Assembly (NCBI GenBank): GCA_035477595.1
Contig: DATIKM010000192.1
Span: 1 to 41,602, forward strand
Reading direction: 5' to 3'
Length of the DNA stretch: 41,602 nt
Source: DATIKM01 sp035477595
Lineage (GTDB): Bacteria > Armatimonadota > Chthonomonadetes > Chthonomonadales > CAJBBX01
The notes beneath the pieces were generated by a model. It was not told where the DNA came from. It searched no databases and was given only the letters and a program-made list of their open reading frames with translations. Each line of letters starts with the position of its first letter. Within the stretch, counting starts at the first letter, position 1. This document shows positions 24,307-32,847 of the stretch, piece after piece. The translations under genes were made by a program, and so were the position numbers.

Positions 24307-25338
24307 ATGGCGGGCGGGCCGCCGGGACGGGCGACCGTGACCTTCTCACCCGCGTGGCACCACGCGCGCTTCGGCATGCGGTTCGGAGAGCGCTACCACC
24401 GCGACCCGATCCACCGCACGGAGCAGGACCGCGAGGCGGCTCGCCTGCTCTGGGACACGTTCGGCGACGCGGGCCTGGGCGAGGCGGACCCTCCGCCTCG
24501 CCCCCATCTCGCCATCGCCGGCCGCCGCTTCCTGCCGGCGCTCTTCGGATGCGAGATCGTCTTCCTCGAGGACCAGGCGCCGGCCAATCGCCACCTGCCT
24601 ATCGCCGACCCGGAGCGCCTGCCCGCACTGCCGCGCCCGGACCTGCAGACGAACCCGTGGGCCGTGGAGTACCGCCGGCAGGCGCGCGTCCTGCTCGACC
24701 GCTGGGGCGCCGTGGACGCTGCCATCGACCACGGCGGGCCGCTCCACGTCGTCTCCAGCGTGTTCGGTGCCGCAGCGTACTTGGGCCTCGCCGATGACCG
24801 GCGCGAGGTGCTGGACGCGCTCCGCCTGGCCGCCGAGACGGCCGTCGAAACGTACGACCGCCTGATGCGCCCCCTGAACCCCTGGCTGCCCGCGGACCGC
24901 GACCTCTGGCTTGGGAACTGCTCGGTGCCCATGGTCTCACCGCGCTCCTACGCACGGCAGGTGCTCCCCGCCGACCTCATCGTCCGGCGCGCGGCCGCCC
25001 GCCTCTCCCTGCAGCACTGCGGCGTCATCGACCGCTACCTGGAGGCCTATCGCACCCTCGAGCCGCTCGAGCGCCTGCACCTGGGGTGGAACAGCGACAT
25101 CGCTGCCGCGCGCAGGACCTTCCCCGCCACGCCGATGGACCTGCTCATGAGCGCCTACGACGTATACGGGATGGACGAGCAAGGCCTGCGCGACACCGCC
25201 GCCCTCATGGCGGAAGCCGCGGCACCCCTCTGCCTCGTGGGCGGTGTGTGGATGGCCGACGTGGGGCCCGATGTACCGGACGACACGGTGCGCGCCTTCG
25301 TGCGCGTGGTGAACGAGGAGCTCGCGCGGGCCAGTTGA
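24307..25338 (+). CDS. URO-D superfamily (MtaA/CmuA-like) protein
   Basis: A 343-residue protein whose ATG directly follows the deoC stop. The features of the uroporphyrinogen decarboxylase superfamily are YARQVLPADLIVRRAAARLSLQHCGVID (late barrel with HCG) and a region ending LVGGVWMADVGPDVP. Divergent members are corrinoid methyltransferases rather than decarboxylases. The usual N-terminal arginine motif of true HemE is not evident. The function is unknown. It is probably part of the isomerase/deoC operon. Confidence 0.7.
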   Translation: MAGGPPGRATVTFSPAWHHARFGMRFGERYHRDPIHRTEQDREAARLLWDTFGDAGLGEADPPPRPHLAIAGRRFLPALFGCEIVFLEDQAPANRHLPIADPERLPALPRPDLQTNPWAVEYRRQARVLLDRWGAVDAAIDHGGPLHVVSSVFGAAAYLGLADDRREVLDALRLAAETAVETYDRLMRPLNPWLPADRDLWLGNCSVPMVSPRSYARQVLPADLIVRRAAARLSLQHCGVIDRYLEAYRTLEPLERLHLGWNSDIAAARRTFPATPMDLLMSAYDVYGMDEQGLRDTAALMAEAAAPLCLVGGVWMADVGPDVPDDTVRAFVRVVNEELARAS

Positions 25339-25508
25339 GCCGGCGCGCGCGGCAGGTGAGTGGCGGGCTCCGCGCGAAATGGCAGAGGGTCGCGAGGCGG
25401 CGCGACGAGCGGGGGCCGTGCGGGTTCCCGCGGCGCGCCCCAGTCTGCCGGCATCGCGCCCTGCGTGCGCATCGTGCGCCGCAGGTATGGCGGGGCCCCA
25501 GGGATCAT

Positions 25509-25515
25509 AAGGAGG
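25509..25515 (+). promoter_or_regulatory. Shine-Dalgarno site setting a GTG start
   Basis: AAGGAGG lies six bases before GTG at 25522, which starts a plausible signal peptide. The frame is open upstream to 25360 but has no such site. Confidence 0.7.
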
Positions 25516-25521
25516 CTGTGC

Positions 25522-27843
25522 GTGGGACGACGGTCGGGCGAGAAGCGCGTTGGACGAGGGCCGGCGAGGGTCGCAGCAGTCCTGGCGCGCGCCGCAGCCA
25601 TCGCGGTGGCGGGGCTGCTCACGTTCCCCGTCACGAGCGCAGGGGCGAGAACGATGGTGGACATCGGGCCGCCGTTCGGGCGCGTCGAGCTGATCGACGA
25701 GGTGCGCTGCGCCGAGGCGCCCGGTGACCGGCCTTTCGCCGAGCACCCGGCAGGCGCCTCCACGGTGCAGACGATACTGGGCAGCCCCAGCCGCGTGCTG
25801 CCCGCCGCCGGCCAAACGGGCCCGGCCTACTTCGCCTACAAGCTGGGAGCTGGCAAGGGCCTGCAACCTGGCGACGCCCTCGTCCTTGCCGTCGAGTACC
25901 CCGAGGACGTTGCGCGGACCGTCCAGATCGTCAACCGCGGTAACGAGAGCTTCCAGGGCTTCCACACCGGCGCGGCGCTCGGCGACTCGCTGCTGGGCTA
26001 CGTGGGGAGCAACGCGGAGTCGCTGCAGGTGCCGCTCTCGGGAAGGTACCGCACGTGGCGCCAGCTCTTCTTCCTCTTCGACCGGTTCTACGGCCTGGCG
26101 CGCAAACGGGATGAGAGGGTGCGGCCGGACACGCCCGACACCGGCTTCTGGGTCAGCGTGGTGCGTCTCGACCCGGGCGATGACCCGGCGTCAGCGGGGC
26201 CAGCCGTCCGCGCCATACGGCTCTACCGGGTGCCGGACGTCACGCGCCTCTTCCTCCAGCTCCGCCGGCCGCCGGAGCCCCTGCCGCGGCGCCACGTCTT
26301 CACGCGCGAGGAGATGGCGGACGGCTACGCGGACAGCCCGCGTGGCGCCCCGCGCGGCGTCGAGAACATGGCCCGGTTCTTCGAAGACAAGGCGCGCAAC
26401 ATGCGCTTCCTGGGCATCGACACCTTCGGCAAGGACCTCCTCGAGTTTGGCCACAACCAGGGGTGGGACGCCAGTGACGACGCCTGGTACGTTCCATCGG
26501 ACGACCCGCAGCGCTGGGAGCGCATCGTTGAGACCGCCACCCGGCACGGCCTCTACCTCCTGCCCTACTACGAGTACCCGGGCAGCATGGGGCTGAACCG
26601 GCAGGTGAGGTGCCTCCCGCTCACGCGCGATGAGTCGCGCTACACGCACGTCTGGTGGAGCGAGCTGTACCACCTCGACGTGACCGACCCGCGCAGCGTG
26701 GAGGACGCGCGCCGCCTGCTGGACGCCACGATCACCAGGTTCCGCGACCGGGGCCGCTTCGTGGGCGCCTGGTTCCGCAAGCGCGTTAGCCACTGGCCAG
26801 TCAGCTTCGCCGAAGGCCCGCTCGGGCGCTTCAGCCGCGAGGCCAACGCGGGCGCCGCCGTCACACGGGAGCAGTTGCGCGCCGACCGGGCGCTCCTCGA
26901 CCGCTACCTGGAGTGGTGGCTCGGAAAGCGCAAGGAGTTCCTCATCGCGCTCCGCGACCACCTGCGCGCCTCCATCGGGCCCAATGCGCTGGTCTTCTGG
27001 ACCAACTGGAACAGCGAGGCCGGCCCGCTCTGGGGCAACGGCAGGAACCTGGTGACCGACGACCCCGAGCGCTGGAGGCCGCTTCTGCCACAGGGCTGGG
27101 AGGTGCGCGACTTCGGGGCGATGGTCGCCTCCGACGAGTACCTCAGGTCGCTCACGCGCTGGCTCGACACCTGGGGGACGTACGAGTGGCAGCATAGCGA
27201 GCCGCGCGCCGATCCCGAGCGCTACCGGAACACGGACGGGATCCTCTGGGTCTATCCCTTCCTCCGGGCCTTCACCGTGGCGCGGCCGAGCGACATGGAC
27301 GCCTTCCGCGGGCCCTCCGGGCTTGCAGCGGCGCGCATGTTCCCCCTGAACGAGCATCGAGCCGAGCCGCTCGGCGACTACCTGTCCGACGTGGAGCGCA
27401 CCGGGCCGCACAGCGTGCTCGCCGAGGCCCGGCTGGTGGCGAACGGCGACCCCTTCTACATCGCCTACCTGCACGGAAACACCCACAGCCGCGGGTTCCC
27501 CGAGTACGTGCGCCGCTTCCACGCAGCCTTTCTGGCGCTGCCGGCGCTCCCGAGCGTGCGGCTGCCGGACGCCTGCGCGGACCCCGAGGTCGTCGTCCGC
27601 CACATCGCCACCCCTGGCGGCCTGCACGGGGACTACTTCGTGGTGGTGAACACCGGGCTCACGCCCAAGGCGAGGGTGACGATCCGGCTGCCGGTCGCGC
27701 GCCCGCTGACTGACGCCGCGACGGGCAGGCCGGTCGCCTCGCGCGCGGCGAGCGGGGGCCGGACGGTTACCCTCTCCCTCGACGCGTGCGAAGTGCGCTC
27801 GCTCCACGCCGCCCCCGCGGCTGCGGGCGCACGGCGGCGCTGA
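25522..27843 (+). CDS. Large secreted protein of unknown function, possible TIM-barrel glycosidase
   Basis: A 773-residue protein with a signal peptide of about 40 residues (VAAVLARAAAIAVAGLLTFPVTSAGA). The first 250 residues are beta-rich. The middle (about 260-640) has a barrel-like pattern: MRFLGIDTFGKDLLEFGHNQGWD, GLYLLPYYEYPGSMG, FVGAWFRKRVSHWPVSF, NALVFWTNWNSEAG and TDGILWVYPF. Those strand ends, with a conserved Asn/Asp/Trp set, suggest a clan-A-like glycosidase. The last 100 residues resemble a beta-sandwich. I cannot assign a known GH family. It stands after the deoC/URO-D genes with a 183-base gap. Confidence 0.5.
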   Translation: MGRRSGEKRVGRGPARVAAVLARAAAIAVAGLLTFPVTSAGARTMVDIGPPFGRVELIDEVRCAEAPGDRPFAEHPAGASTVQTILGSPSRVLPAAGQTGPAYFAYKLGAGKGLQPGDALVLAVEYPEDVARTVQIVNRGNESFQGFHTGAALGDSLLGYVGSNAESLQVPLSGRYRTWRQLFFLFDRFYGLARKRDERVRPDTPDTGFWVSVVRLDPGDDPASAGPAVRAIRLYRVPDVTRLFLQLRRPPEPLPRRHVFTREEMADGYADSPRGAPRGVENMARFFEDKARNMRFLGIDTFGKDLLEFGHNQGWDASDDAWYVPSDDPQRWERIVETATRHGLYLLPYYEYPGSMGLNRQVRCLPLTRDESRYTHVWWSELYHLDVTDPRSVEDARRLLDATITRFRDRGRFVGAWFRKRVSHWPVSFAEGPLGRFSREANAGAAVTREQLRADRALLDRYLEWWLGKRKEFLIALRDHLRASIGPNALVFWTNWNSEAGPLWGNGRNLVTDDPERWRPLLPQGWEVRDFGAMVASDEYLRSLTRWLDTWGTYEWQHSEPRADPERYRNTDGILWVYPFLRAFTVARPSDMDAFRGPSGLAAARMFPLNEHRAEPLGDYLSDVERTGPHSVLAEARLVANGDPFYIAYLHGNTHSRGFPEYVRRFHAAFLALPALPSVRLPDACADPEVVVRHIATPGGLHGDYFVVVNTGLTPKARVTIRLPVARPLTDAATGRPVASRAASGGRTVTLSLDACEVRSLHAAPAAAGARRR

Positions 27844-27921
27844 CGGACCTGCCTCGCGCACCGGACGGGCTCGCTCCTCGCATGCTCGCCGCGGAGCGGT
27901 CCGCGCCCGTGAGGTCCACGC

Positions 27922-28150
27922 AAAAGGAGAAGCCCCCTCCTTGAAGGAGGGGGCTCTACACTTCAAGAGCGACGGCGCGATCCGGCGGGACGGACCTGCC
28001 CTGGTCTCGGGGGTACGAGACCGCCACCCTTGGAAGCCTGCGAAGTATTGCCCGGGGTCTGTCTCGTTTCATGGAGTGCGTCACGCTCTGCGCCCGCACT
28101 CCAAGTCCGTGGCCTCCGGCATAGCCTTTGGCCTCCGAAACTTGCCAGCT
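27922..28150 (-). ncRNA. Candidate structured small RNA, unknown family
   Basis: A stretch with no coding frame of note has a near-perfect sigma-70 promoter (28154-28182) and an intrinsic terminator with a U-run (27931-27955). No gene follows on this strand, so the product should be a free RNA of about 230 bases. The RNA folds with an 8-bp perfect stem (28073-28080 with 28095-28102), a 7-bp hairpin around 28003-28022, and a GGCC/GGCC element near the 5' end. It lacks the landmarks of tmRNA, SRP RNA or RNase P RNA that I know. 6S RNA cannot be ruled out. Confidence 0.72.
27931..27955 (-). terminator. Intrinsic terminator of the small RNA
   Basis: AGCCCCCTCC and GGAGGGGGCT pair perfectly (10 bp) around TTGAA. 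On the minus strand this is followed by TTCTCCTTTT, an ideal U-rich tail. It may also stop the convergent 25522-27843 transcript, though without a U-run in that direction. Confidence 0.85.
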
Positions 28151-28153
28151 CCC

Positions 28154-28182
28154 ATTATATTGCGCCATGACTCGGGTGTCAA
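28154..28182 (-). promoter_or_regulatory. Consensus sigma-70 promoter of the small RNA
   Basis: On the minus strand TTGACA (28182-28177) and TATAAT (28159-28154) are both perfect, with a 17-base spacer. This is the best promoter seen in the window. Transcription should start near 28147-28150. Confidence 0.85.
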
Positions 28183-28294
28183 GCACTAGGCGCATCGTGT
28201 GGATGGTCCTGCCGGAAATCGCTCTTAGGTCGCCTTACGCGGTCGCGCCAGGCGGTCGGCGCGAGCGCCGCCGGCCCCCGCCACCGCTGACCGC

Positions 28295-29044
28295 TCACCG
28301 TCCGGCGTCGATGCGCGCGAACCAGGCCTCCGTCGCCTCGACATCCACCGTGGCGTCCGGCTCGCGCCCGAGCCGATCGTAGAGCGCGCGCCGCGCTCGC
28401 ATGTCGGCAAGTAGGATGGCGCGCGCATGCGTCGCCACCTCGTCGGCCACCTCTAGAGGCACCACGACCACGCCGTCGTCGTCGCAGCCCACGATGTCTC
28501 CGGGCCGCACCTGGGCGCCGCCGCACCCGATAGGCGCATCGACCTCCACCACCTGGATGCGTCCGGGGATGATGGTGCGTCCCCGCGCGCGACTGCAGAT
28601 CGGGGTGCGCTGCTGGGCCAGCTCCGCGGTGTCGCGGCAGTAGCCGTCCGTGACGATCCCCACGGCTCCGGCGGCCACCGCGAACAGGGCGTTGCACGAC
28701 CCCCAGAACCCCACCTCGCCCGCGCCGCCAGTGTCGGTCACCACGACGTGGCCGGGGCGGATGCGGTCCTCGAAGGGCACGGAGCCCACCTCGCGGAACC
28801 ACACGCCGTGCGCGTCCACGATCTCCTCTGTGGTGGACAGCGGCCACATCGGTCGGTTCGCGGGAACGCAGCGCACCGTGAGCGCCGGCCCCCAGAAGCG
28901 CATGCCCGGCCAGAGCGGCCGGACCGCCGGGTCCATCAGACCGATGCTGAAGCGGCCGATGCCGTCCAAGGCGTCGCAGACGTCCACCACGCGGAGAGGC
29001 TCGTACCGCTTCCGCAGCGCGAAGGGGTCCACCGTGTTCACCAT
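28295..29044 (-). CDS. RraA-like / HMG-CHA aldolase family protein
   Basis: A 249-residue protein, ATG at 29044 after AAGAGGAGG. VVDVCDALDGIGRFSIGLMDPAVRPLWPG, GPALTVRCVPANRP, AVGIVTDGYCRDTAEL and VRPGDIVGCDDDGVVVVP are the family landmarks; the Arg-Asp pair after the TDG strand is the usual catalytic site. Members include RNase E regulators and 4-hydroxy-4-methyl-2-oxoglutarate or related aldolases. This one is longer than classical RraA, favouring the aldolase side. It follows the peptidase gene with a 96-base gap. Confidence 0.85.
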   Translation of the reverse strand: MVNTVDPFALRKRYEPLRVVDVCDALDGIGRFSIGLMDPAVRPLWPGMRFWGPALTVRCVPANRPMWPLSTTEEIVDAHGVWFREVGSVPFEDRIRPGHVVVTDTGGAGEVGFWGSCNALFAVAAGAVGIVTDGYCRDTAELAQQRTPICSRARGRTIIPGRIQVVEVDAPIGCGGAQVRPGDIVGCDDDGVVVVPLEVADEVATHARAILLADMRARRALYDRLGREPDATVDVEATEAWFARIDAGR

Positions 29045-29140
29045 CACTCGCCTCCTCTTGAGCGCCCCGAGGGCGCAGGCAGTCTGCGATCGTTCGTGTC
29101 CCTGCGCCGGATGACCCCACGCACACAACGCCCCTGCGTG

Positions 29141-31228
29141 TCAGCGCACCTTGCCGAGAGCGCCCACCTGCCACAGCAGGAACGCCATCTGCGCCGTCAC
29201 ATCCTCGATGACCTGGCTGAGCGGCCTGCCCCCGGAGTGGCCGGCCTTCGTGTCGTACCTGAGCAGAACCGGCCGGTCACGCGACGCGGTGGCCCCCTGC
29301 ATGAGCGCGGCCATCTTCTTGGCGTGAAGCGGCGCCACGCGCGTGTCCGCGTCGCCGGTGTCGAAGAGCACCGCGGGGTAGGCGACCCCCTGCCGCACGC
29401 GATGGTAGGGCGAGTAGGCATAGAGCCAGCGGAACTGCTCGGGGTCCTCGGAGGACCCGTACTCCGGCACCCAGAACCGCGCTACCAGGAAAAGGTGATA
29501 CCGCACCATGTCGAGGAGCGGCACTCCGCAGTAGACCGCGCGGAAGAGCTCCGGCCGCTGGGTCAGCGCCGCGCCCACGAGGAGGCCGCCGTTGCTCCCT
29601 CCCGCGATGGCGAGCTTGTCCGGGCTCGTGTAGCCGTTGGCGATGAGCCACTCCGCGCTGGCGATGAAGTCGTCGAACGTGTTCTGCTTGTTCTCGAGCT
29701 TCCCGGCGCGATGCCACGCCTCGCCGTACTCGCCGCCGCCGCGAAGCGCCGGCAGCGCGAACACGCCGCCCCGCTCCGCGAAGAGAACCGCGCCCAAGCG
29801 GAACCCCGGGGTCTGGCTCAGGTTGAACCCGCCATAGCCAGTCAGCAGCGTGGGCCGCTGCCCGTCCGGCACGAGGCCCCTGGCGTGAACCAAGAACATC
29901 GGGAGGCGCGTGCCGTCCTTCGACGTGACCCACACCTGCCTCACCTCGAAGCGGTTCGGGTCCACCGGTACGCGCATGCGGGCCCACATGCTCTGGCGGC
30001 CGTCCCGCACGCGGTACCGCATCACGGTGAAGGGAGTCGTGAAGGAGGAGAAGGAGTAGAAGGCGTAGCGTCCGCTCCACTGGCCGCTGAACCCGCCGAC
30101 GGACCCGATGCCCGGCAGCTCGACCTCACCGCGCAGCATGCCGTCCGGCCCGTAACGCGTGACCCGCGACACCACGTCCCTCAGCGTCTCCACGAACAGC
30201 TCACCGCCCGCCAGGCTGAACCCCTGGATGGCATACGGGCCGGCCGGAACCACCTCGCGCCAGGCGTCCCTTGCCGGTCGCGCGATGTCGACGGCGAGGA
30301 TGCGGCCCTTGGGCGCGTGCCAGTCCGTGAGCATGAAGACCGTGTCGCCCGCAATCTGCGGCTCGAAGCGCGCATCCATTCCCTTCACGATGGGCACGAT
30401 GGGCCCGCCCGCCGTGAGGTCCTGGACGTGGACTTCGGTGCGGTCGCCGCTGGAGCCGAAGTAGACGGCGAGCAGCAGGTAGCGCCCGTTCTCCGAGACG
30501 CTCACGCCGATCGTGTACTCCGGCCCGTAGCCCTCGCCGAAGACGAGCTGGCTCGTCGCGGGGTCGGCGCCGATCGTGTGCCGGTAGACGCGCGGCCCGG
30601 CCTCGGTGTTGATGGAGTAGTACAGCGCGGAGCGGTCCGGCATCAGGGAGACGCCCCCGTAGTAGCGCGCCTTCGGCAGCCTGTCGGGCAGCTCCCGGCG
30701 CGTGGCGGGCTCCATGAGCCGCACCTCTACCTCATCCTCGCCGCCCTGCCGGATGCCGTAGGCGATGAGCGTTCCGTCGGTCGTGACGTCCATCAGGGCG
30801 GCGGTGCGGGAGCGGTCGGGACTGAGCGTCTCGGAGTCGATGAGCACCTCTTCGCGACCCGTGGCGCCGCGGCGCCGGTTGATGGTGGGCAGCTCCTGGC
30901 CCGGGCGCATACGCTGGTAATATAGCCAGGGCCCGCGCACCCAGGGCGTGCTCATCCAGCCCACTCGCATGAGCTGCGTGACGCGCCGCTTGAGCCCGGC
31001 CCGGCCTGGCAGCTTCTCCAGGATGCCCTCGGTGTGGGCGTTCTGAGCCTCCACCCAGGCGCGGGTCTCGGGGCTCCACTGGTCCTCGAGCCAGCGGTAC
31101 GGATCGACGATCTCCACGCCGTGGAGGGTCTCGCGGACCTCATGGCGCGGGGTGGGCGGGGGCGCCTGGCCGACAGCGCCCTGCATCGCCGCGAACACCA
31201 GTACGACGAAGACGACGGTCCAAAGCAC
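29141..31228 (-). CDS. Prolyl oligopeptidase (S9A family), secreted
   Basis: A 695-residue protein from a GTG at 31228 with a signal peptide (VVFVVLVFAAMQGAVGQA). The N-terminal propeller begins HGVEIVDPYRWLEDQWSPETRAW, a strong POP marker. The C-terminal hydrolase has LAIAGGSNGGLLVGAA (nucleophile Ser about residue 545), FDTGDADTRVAPLHAKK (Asp) and KAGHSGG (His). It cleaves short peptides after proline, here probably outside the cytoplasm. Upstream codons to 31246 are open, but the strong ribosome site overlaps them. Confidence 0.93.
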   Translation of the reverse strand: MLWTVVFVVLVFAAMQGAVGQAPPPTPRHEVRETLHGVEIVDPYRWLEDQWSPETRAWVEAQNAHTEGILEKLPGRAGLKRRVTQLMRVGWMSTPWVRGPWLYYQRMRPGQELPTINRRRGATGREEVLIDSETLSPDRSRTAALMDVTTDGTLIAYGIRQGGEDEVEVRLMEPATRRELPDRLPKARYYGGVSLMPDRSALYYSINTEAGPRVYRHTIGADPATSQLVFGEGYGPEYTIGVSVSENGRYLLLAVYFGSSGDRTEVHVQDLTAGGPIVPIVKGMDARFEPQIAGDTVFMLTDWHAPKGRILAVDIARPARDAWREVVPAGPYAIQGFSLAGGELFVETLRDVVSRVTRYGPDGMLRGEVELPGIGSVGGFSGQWSGRYAFYSFSSFTTPFTVMRYRVRDGRQSMWARMRVPVDPNRFEVRQVWVTSKDGTRLPMFLVHARGLVPDGQRPTLLTGYGGFNLSQTPGFRLGAVLFAERGGVFALPALRGGGEYGEAWHRAGKLENKQNTFDDFIASAEWLIANGYTSPDKLAIAGGSNGGLLVGAALTQRPELFRAVYCGVPLLDMVRYHLFLVARFWVPEYGSSEDPEQFRWLYAYSPYHRVRQGVAYPAVLFDTGDADTRVAPLHAKKMAALMQGATASRDRPVLLRYDTKAGHSGGRPLSQVIEDVTAQMAFLLWQVGALGKVR

Positions 31229-31237
31229 GGGTTGCGG

Positions 31238-31244
31238 CCTCCTC
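31238..31244 (-). promoter_or_regulatory. Shine-Dalgarno site setting the peptidase start
   Basis: GAGGAGG on the minus strand ends nine bases before GTG at 31228. An upstream TTG at 31246 would put the site inside the coding region. Confidence 0.65.
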
Positions 31245-31426
31245 AAGCGGTGAGGTCGGTTGTTGGCAGCGCAGTTCGCCCCGGACGCCCCTGGTTCCTC
31301 GTATGAGCGCGCTCAACGGGGGTGGCGGTGCGCACCGGGCCCGGTCGCGGGCGCAGGGAGTGGGTGCGGTCTCCAGCCGCCGGTTGCGCGGAGCCAGACC
31401 GCCTCGACGCGCGGGCGGTTGGCCAC

Positions 31427-31468
31427 CTTCCGACGCCTGGAGCACGGCGTGCTCCCCGCGTCGGGAAG
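31427..31468. repeat. Long hairpin in a divergent intergenic region
   Basis: GGAGCAC (31439-31445) and GTGCTCC (31449-31455) pair around GGC. After a two-by-two mismatch the stem goes on with CTTCCGACGC (31427-31436) and GCGTCGGGAAG (31458-31468) with one bulged G, about 17 pairs in all. It is about 200 bases from either gene start, so it does not look like a simple terminator. Confidence 0.65.
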
Positions 31469-31664
31469 TCGCAGACCGCGAGCGCGACGTAAGAGCAGTG
31501 AGGCGTCCAGCAACCTTGCGGGACTGTCGCCCGGCTGCGCTGTAGCGGGGCGCGTGGCACGCGTTGTGCGGACGCGATCTGCGCGGTGCGTTTGCAGTCA
31601 GGGATGGGGTAGGCGTGCGGTCCAAGCTGGCCGCGAGACGGACTACCATGATGTGGAGATGACC

Positions 31665-32660
31665 ATGGGTTACCGACCTGTTGCGGCGCCACGGAGCGAC
31701 CGCGCGGCTGTGCGCGTCGAGCAGTATGTGAGACTACAGCGCGACGGCTTCCTCGTGGTCCCCGGTCTGGTCGCGCCGGAGGACGTGGAGCGGATGCGGC
31801 GTTACGCCGATGATGTAGCGGGCGGCCGGCTCCCCGTTCCCGTCCTCGACACGCCTCCGGCCGGGGCGACCCTCGATGATCATGCCCTCCACCCCACCCG
31901 CTTCCACATGGTGCACCGCGTGCACGCCATGGCGGAGTGGGCGCTGTTCCACCCGCGCGTGCTGGACGTGGTGGAGGCGCTGGCGGGCCCGGACGTGCTC
32001 GCGCTTCAGTCGATGCTGCTCCTCAACCCGCCGCGTCGCGGGGGGCAGGGCTGGCACCAGGACTCTCACTACATCACCACCTATCCGGACACGCTCCTGG
32101 GCGCCTGGGTCGCGCTCGACCGTGCGGACGAGCAGAACGGGTGCCTGTGGGTCGCTCCGGGCAGCCACCACGAGCCGGTCTACCCGCCGGTGGAGACGCC
32201 GCCGCTCCCCCTGGGGCTGATGCACGCTCGCGGATCATTCGCGGACCTGGGGGCGGCCTGGAATGCGAGCTCGCTGGACGACTCGCTGAACTCGCTGACG
32301 CCCGTCGCTGCTCGCTACGGCCCCTGGAGACCGTGCGCGATGCAGCCCGGCGACGTGCTGTTCCTCCACTCGCACGTGCTGCACCGGGCGTACCCCAACC
32401 ACACCGACGACCGGCCCCTGCGCGCTTTCGTGAGCCACTACTGCAACGCGCGCTCCTGGGTGCCCTGGAACCACGGCGAGCCATACGACGGCGACAGCGC
32501 GAACCATCTCCACATCCTCGCGAGGGGCGCGACGCACCTGCCGCACGCCGCGCCCAACTTCGGCACGCCGGTAGACCTCGCGCCGCCAGACCGGGCGATC
32601 GTCGCCGCGCGACTGGCGCCGCTGCCGAGCGGGGAGATTGGCTCTGCGACGGCGGCATAG
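31665..32660 (+). CDS. Phytanoyl-CoA dioxygenase (PhyH)-like Fe(II)/2-oxoglutarate oxygenase
   Basis: A 331-residue protein from the ATG at 31665, six bases after GGAG; ATG 31659 is an alternative. YVRLQRDGFLVVPGLVAPEDVERM begins the family domain. GWHQDSHY holds the HxD iron ligands, and HSHVLHRAYPNHTDDRPLRAF the distal His and the 2-oxoglutarate Arg. LGAWVALDRADEQNGCLWVAPGSH is typical. Such enzymes hydroxylate varied small molecules. In this lineage they are numerous and mostly uncharacterised. The stop codon lies in a GGCGGC/GCCGCC hairpin (32651-32668) that may aid termination. Confidence 0.85.
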   Translation: MGYRPVAAPRSDRAAVRVEQYVRLQRDGFLVVPGLVAPEDVERMRRYADDVAGGRLPVPVLDTPPAGATLDDHALHPTRFHMVHRVHAMAEWALFHPRVLDVVEALAGPDVLALQSMLLLNPPRRGGQGWHQDSHYITTYPDTLLGAWVALDRADEQNGCLWVAPGSHHEPVYPPVETPPLPLGLMHARGSFADLGAAWNASSLDDSLNSLTPVAARYGPWRPCAMQPGDVLFLHSHVLHRAYPNHTDDRPLRAFVSHYCNARSWVPWNHGEPYDGDSANHLHILARGATHLPHAAPNFGTPVDLAPPDRAIVAARLAPLPSGEIGSATAA

Positions 32661-32750
32661 GGGCCGCCGCGAACCTGCGTGTGGTCGGGGACCGCCCGCG
32701 ATAAGCCCGACTCAAGCATCGGTTTCGCGCGTCGGGAGCGCCTCCGTTCC

Positions 32751-32779
32751 TTGACGCTCGCCGGGCGGCGTGCTAGAGT
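32751..32779 (+). promoter_or_regulatory. Probable sigma-70 promoter for the CBM9-like gene
   Basis: TTGACG (32751-32756) and TAGAGT (32774-32779) are 17 bases apart, and the GTG start lies 69 bases downstream at 32848. It would drive the CBM9-like and GH116-like genes. Confidence 0.6.
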
Positions 32780-32847
32780 GACCTCGGCGGAACGCGGCAC
32801 CTGCCTCGCGCTGCGCCGCCTCTCGAAAGCTGTAGGAGGTGCCCCCC

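Larger units (their letters stand above)
31229..31664. other. 436-base divergent intergenic region
   Basis: The gap between the divergent peptidase and PhyH-like genes has no convincing coding frame and no clear promoter. The one conspicuous element is the large hairpin at 31427-31468. Confidence 0.45.
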
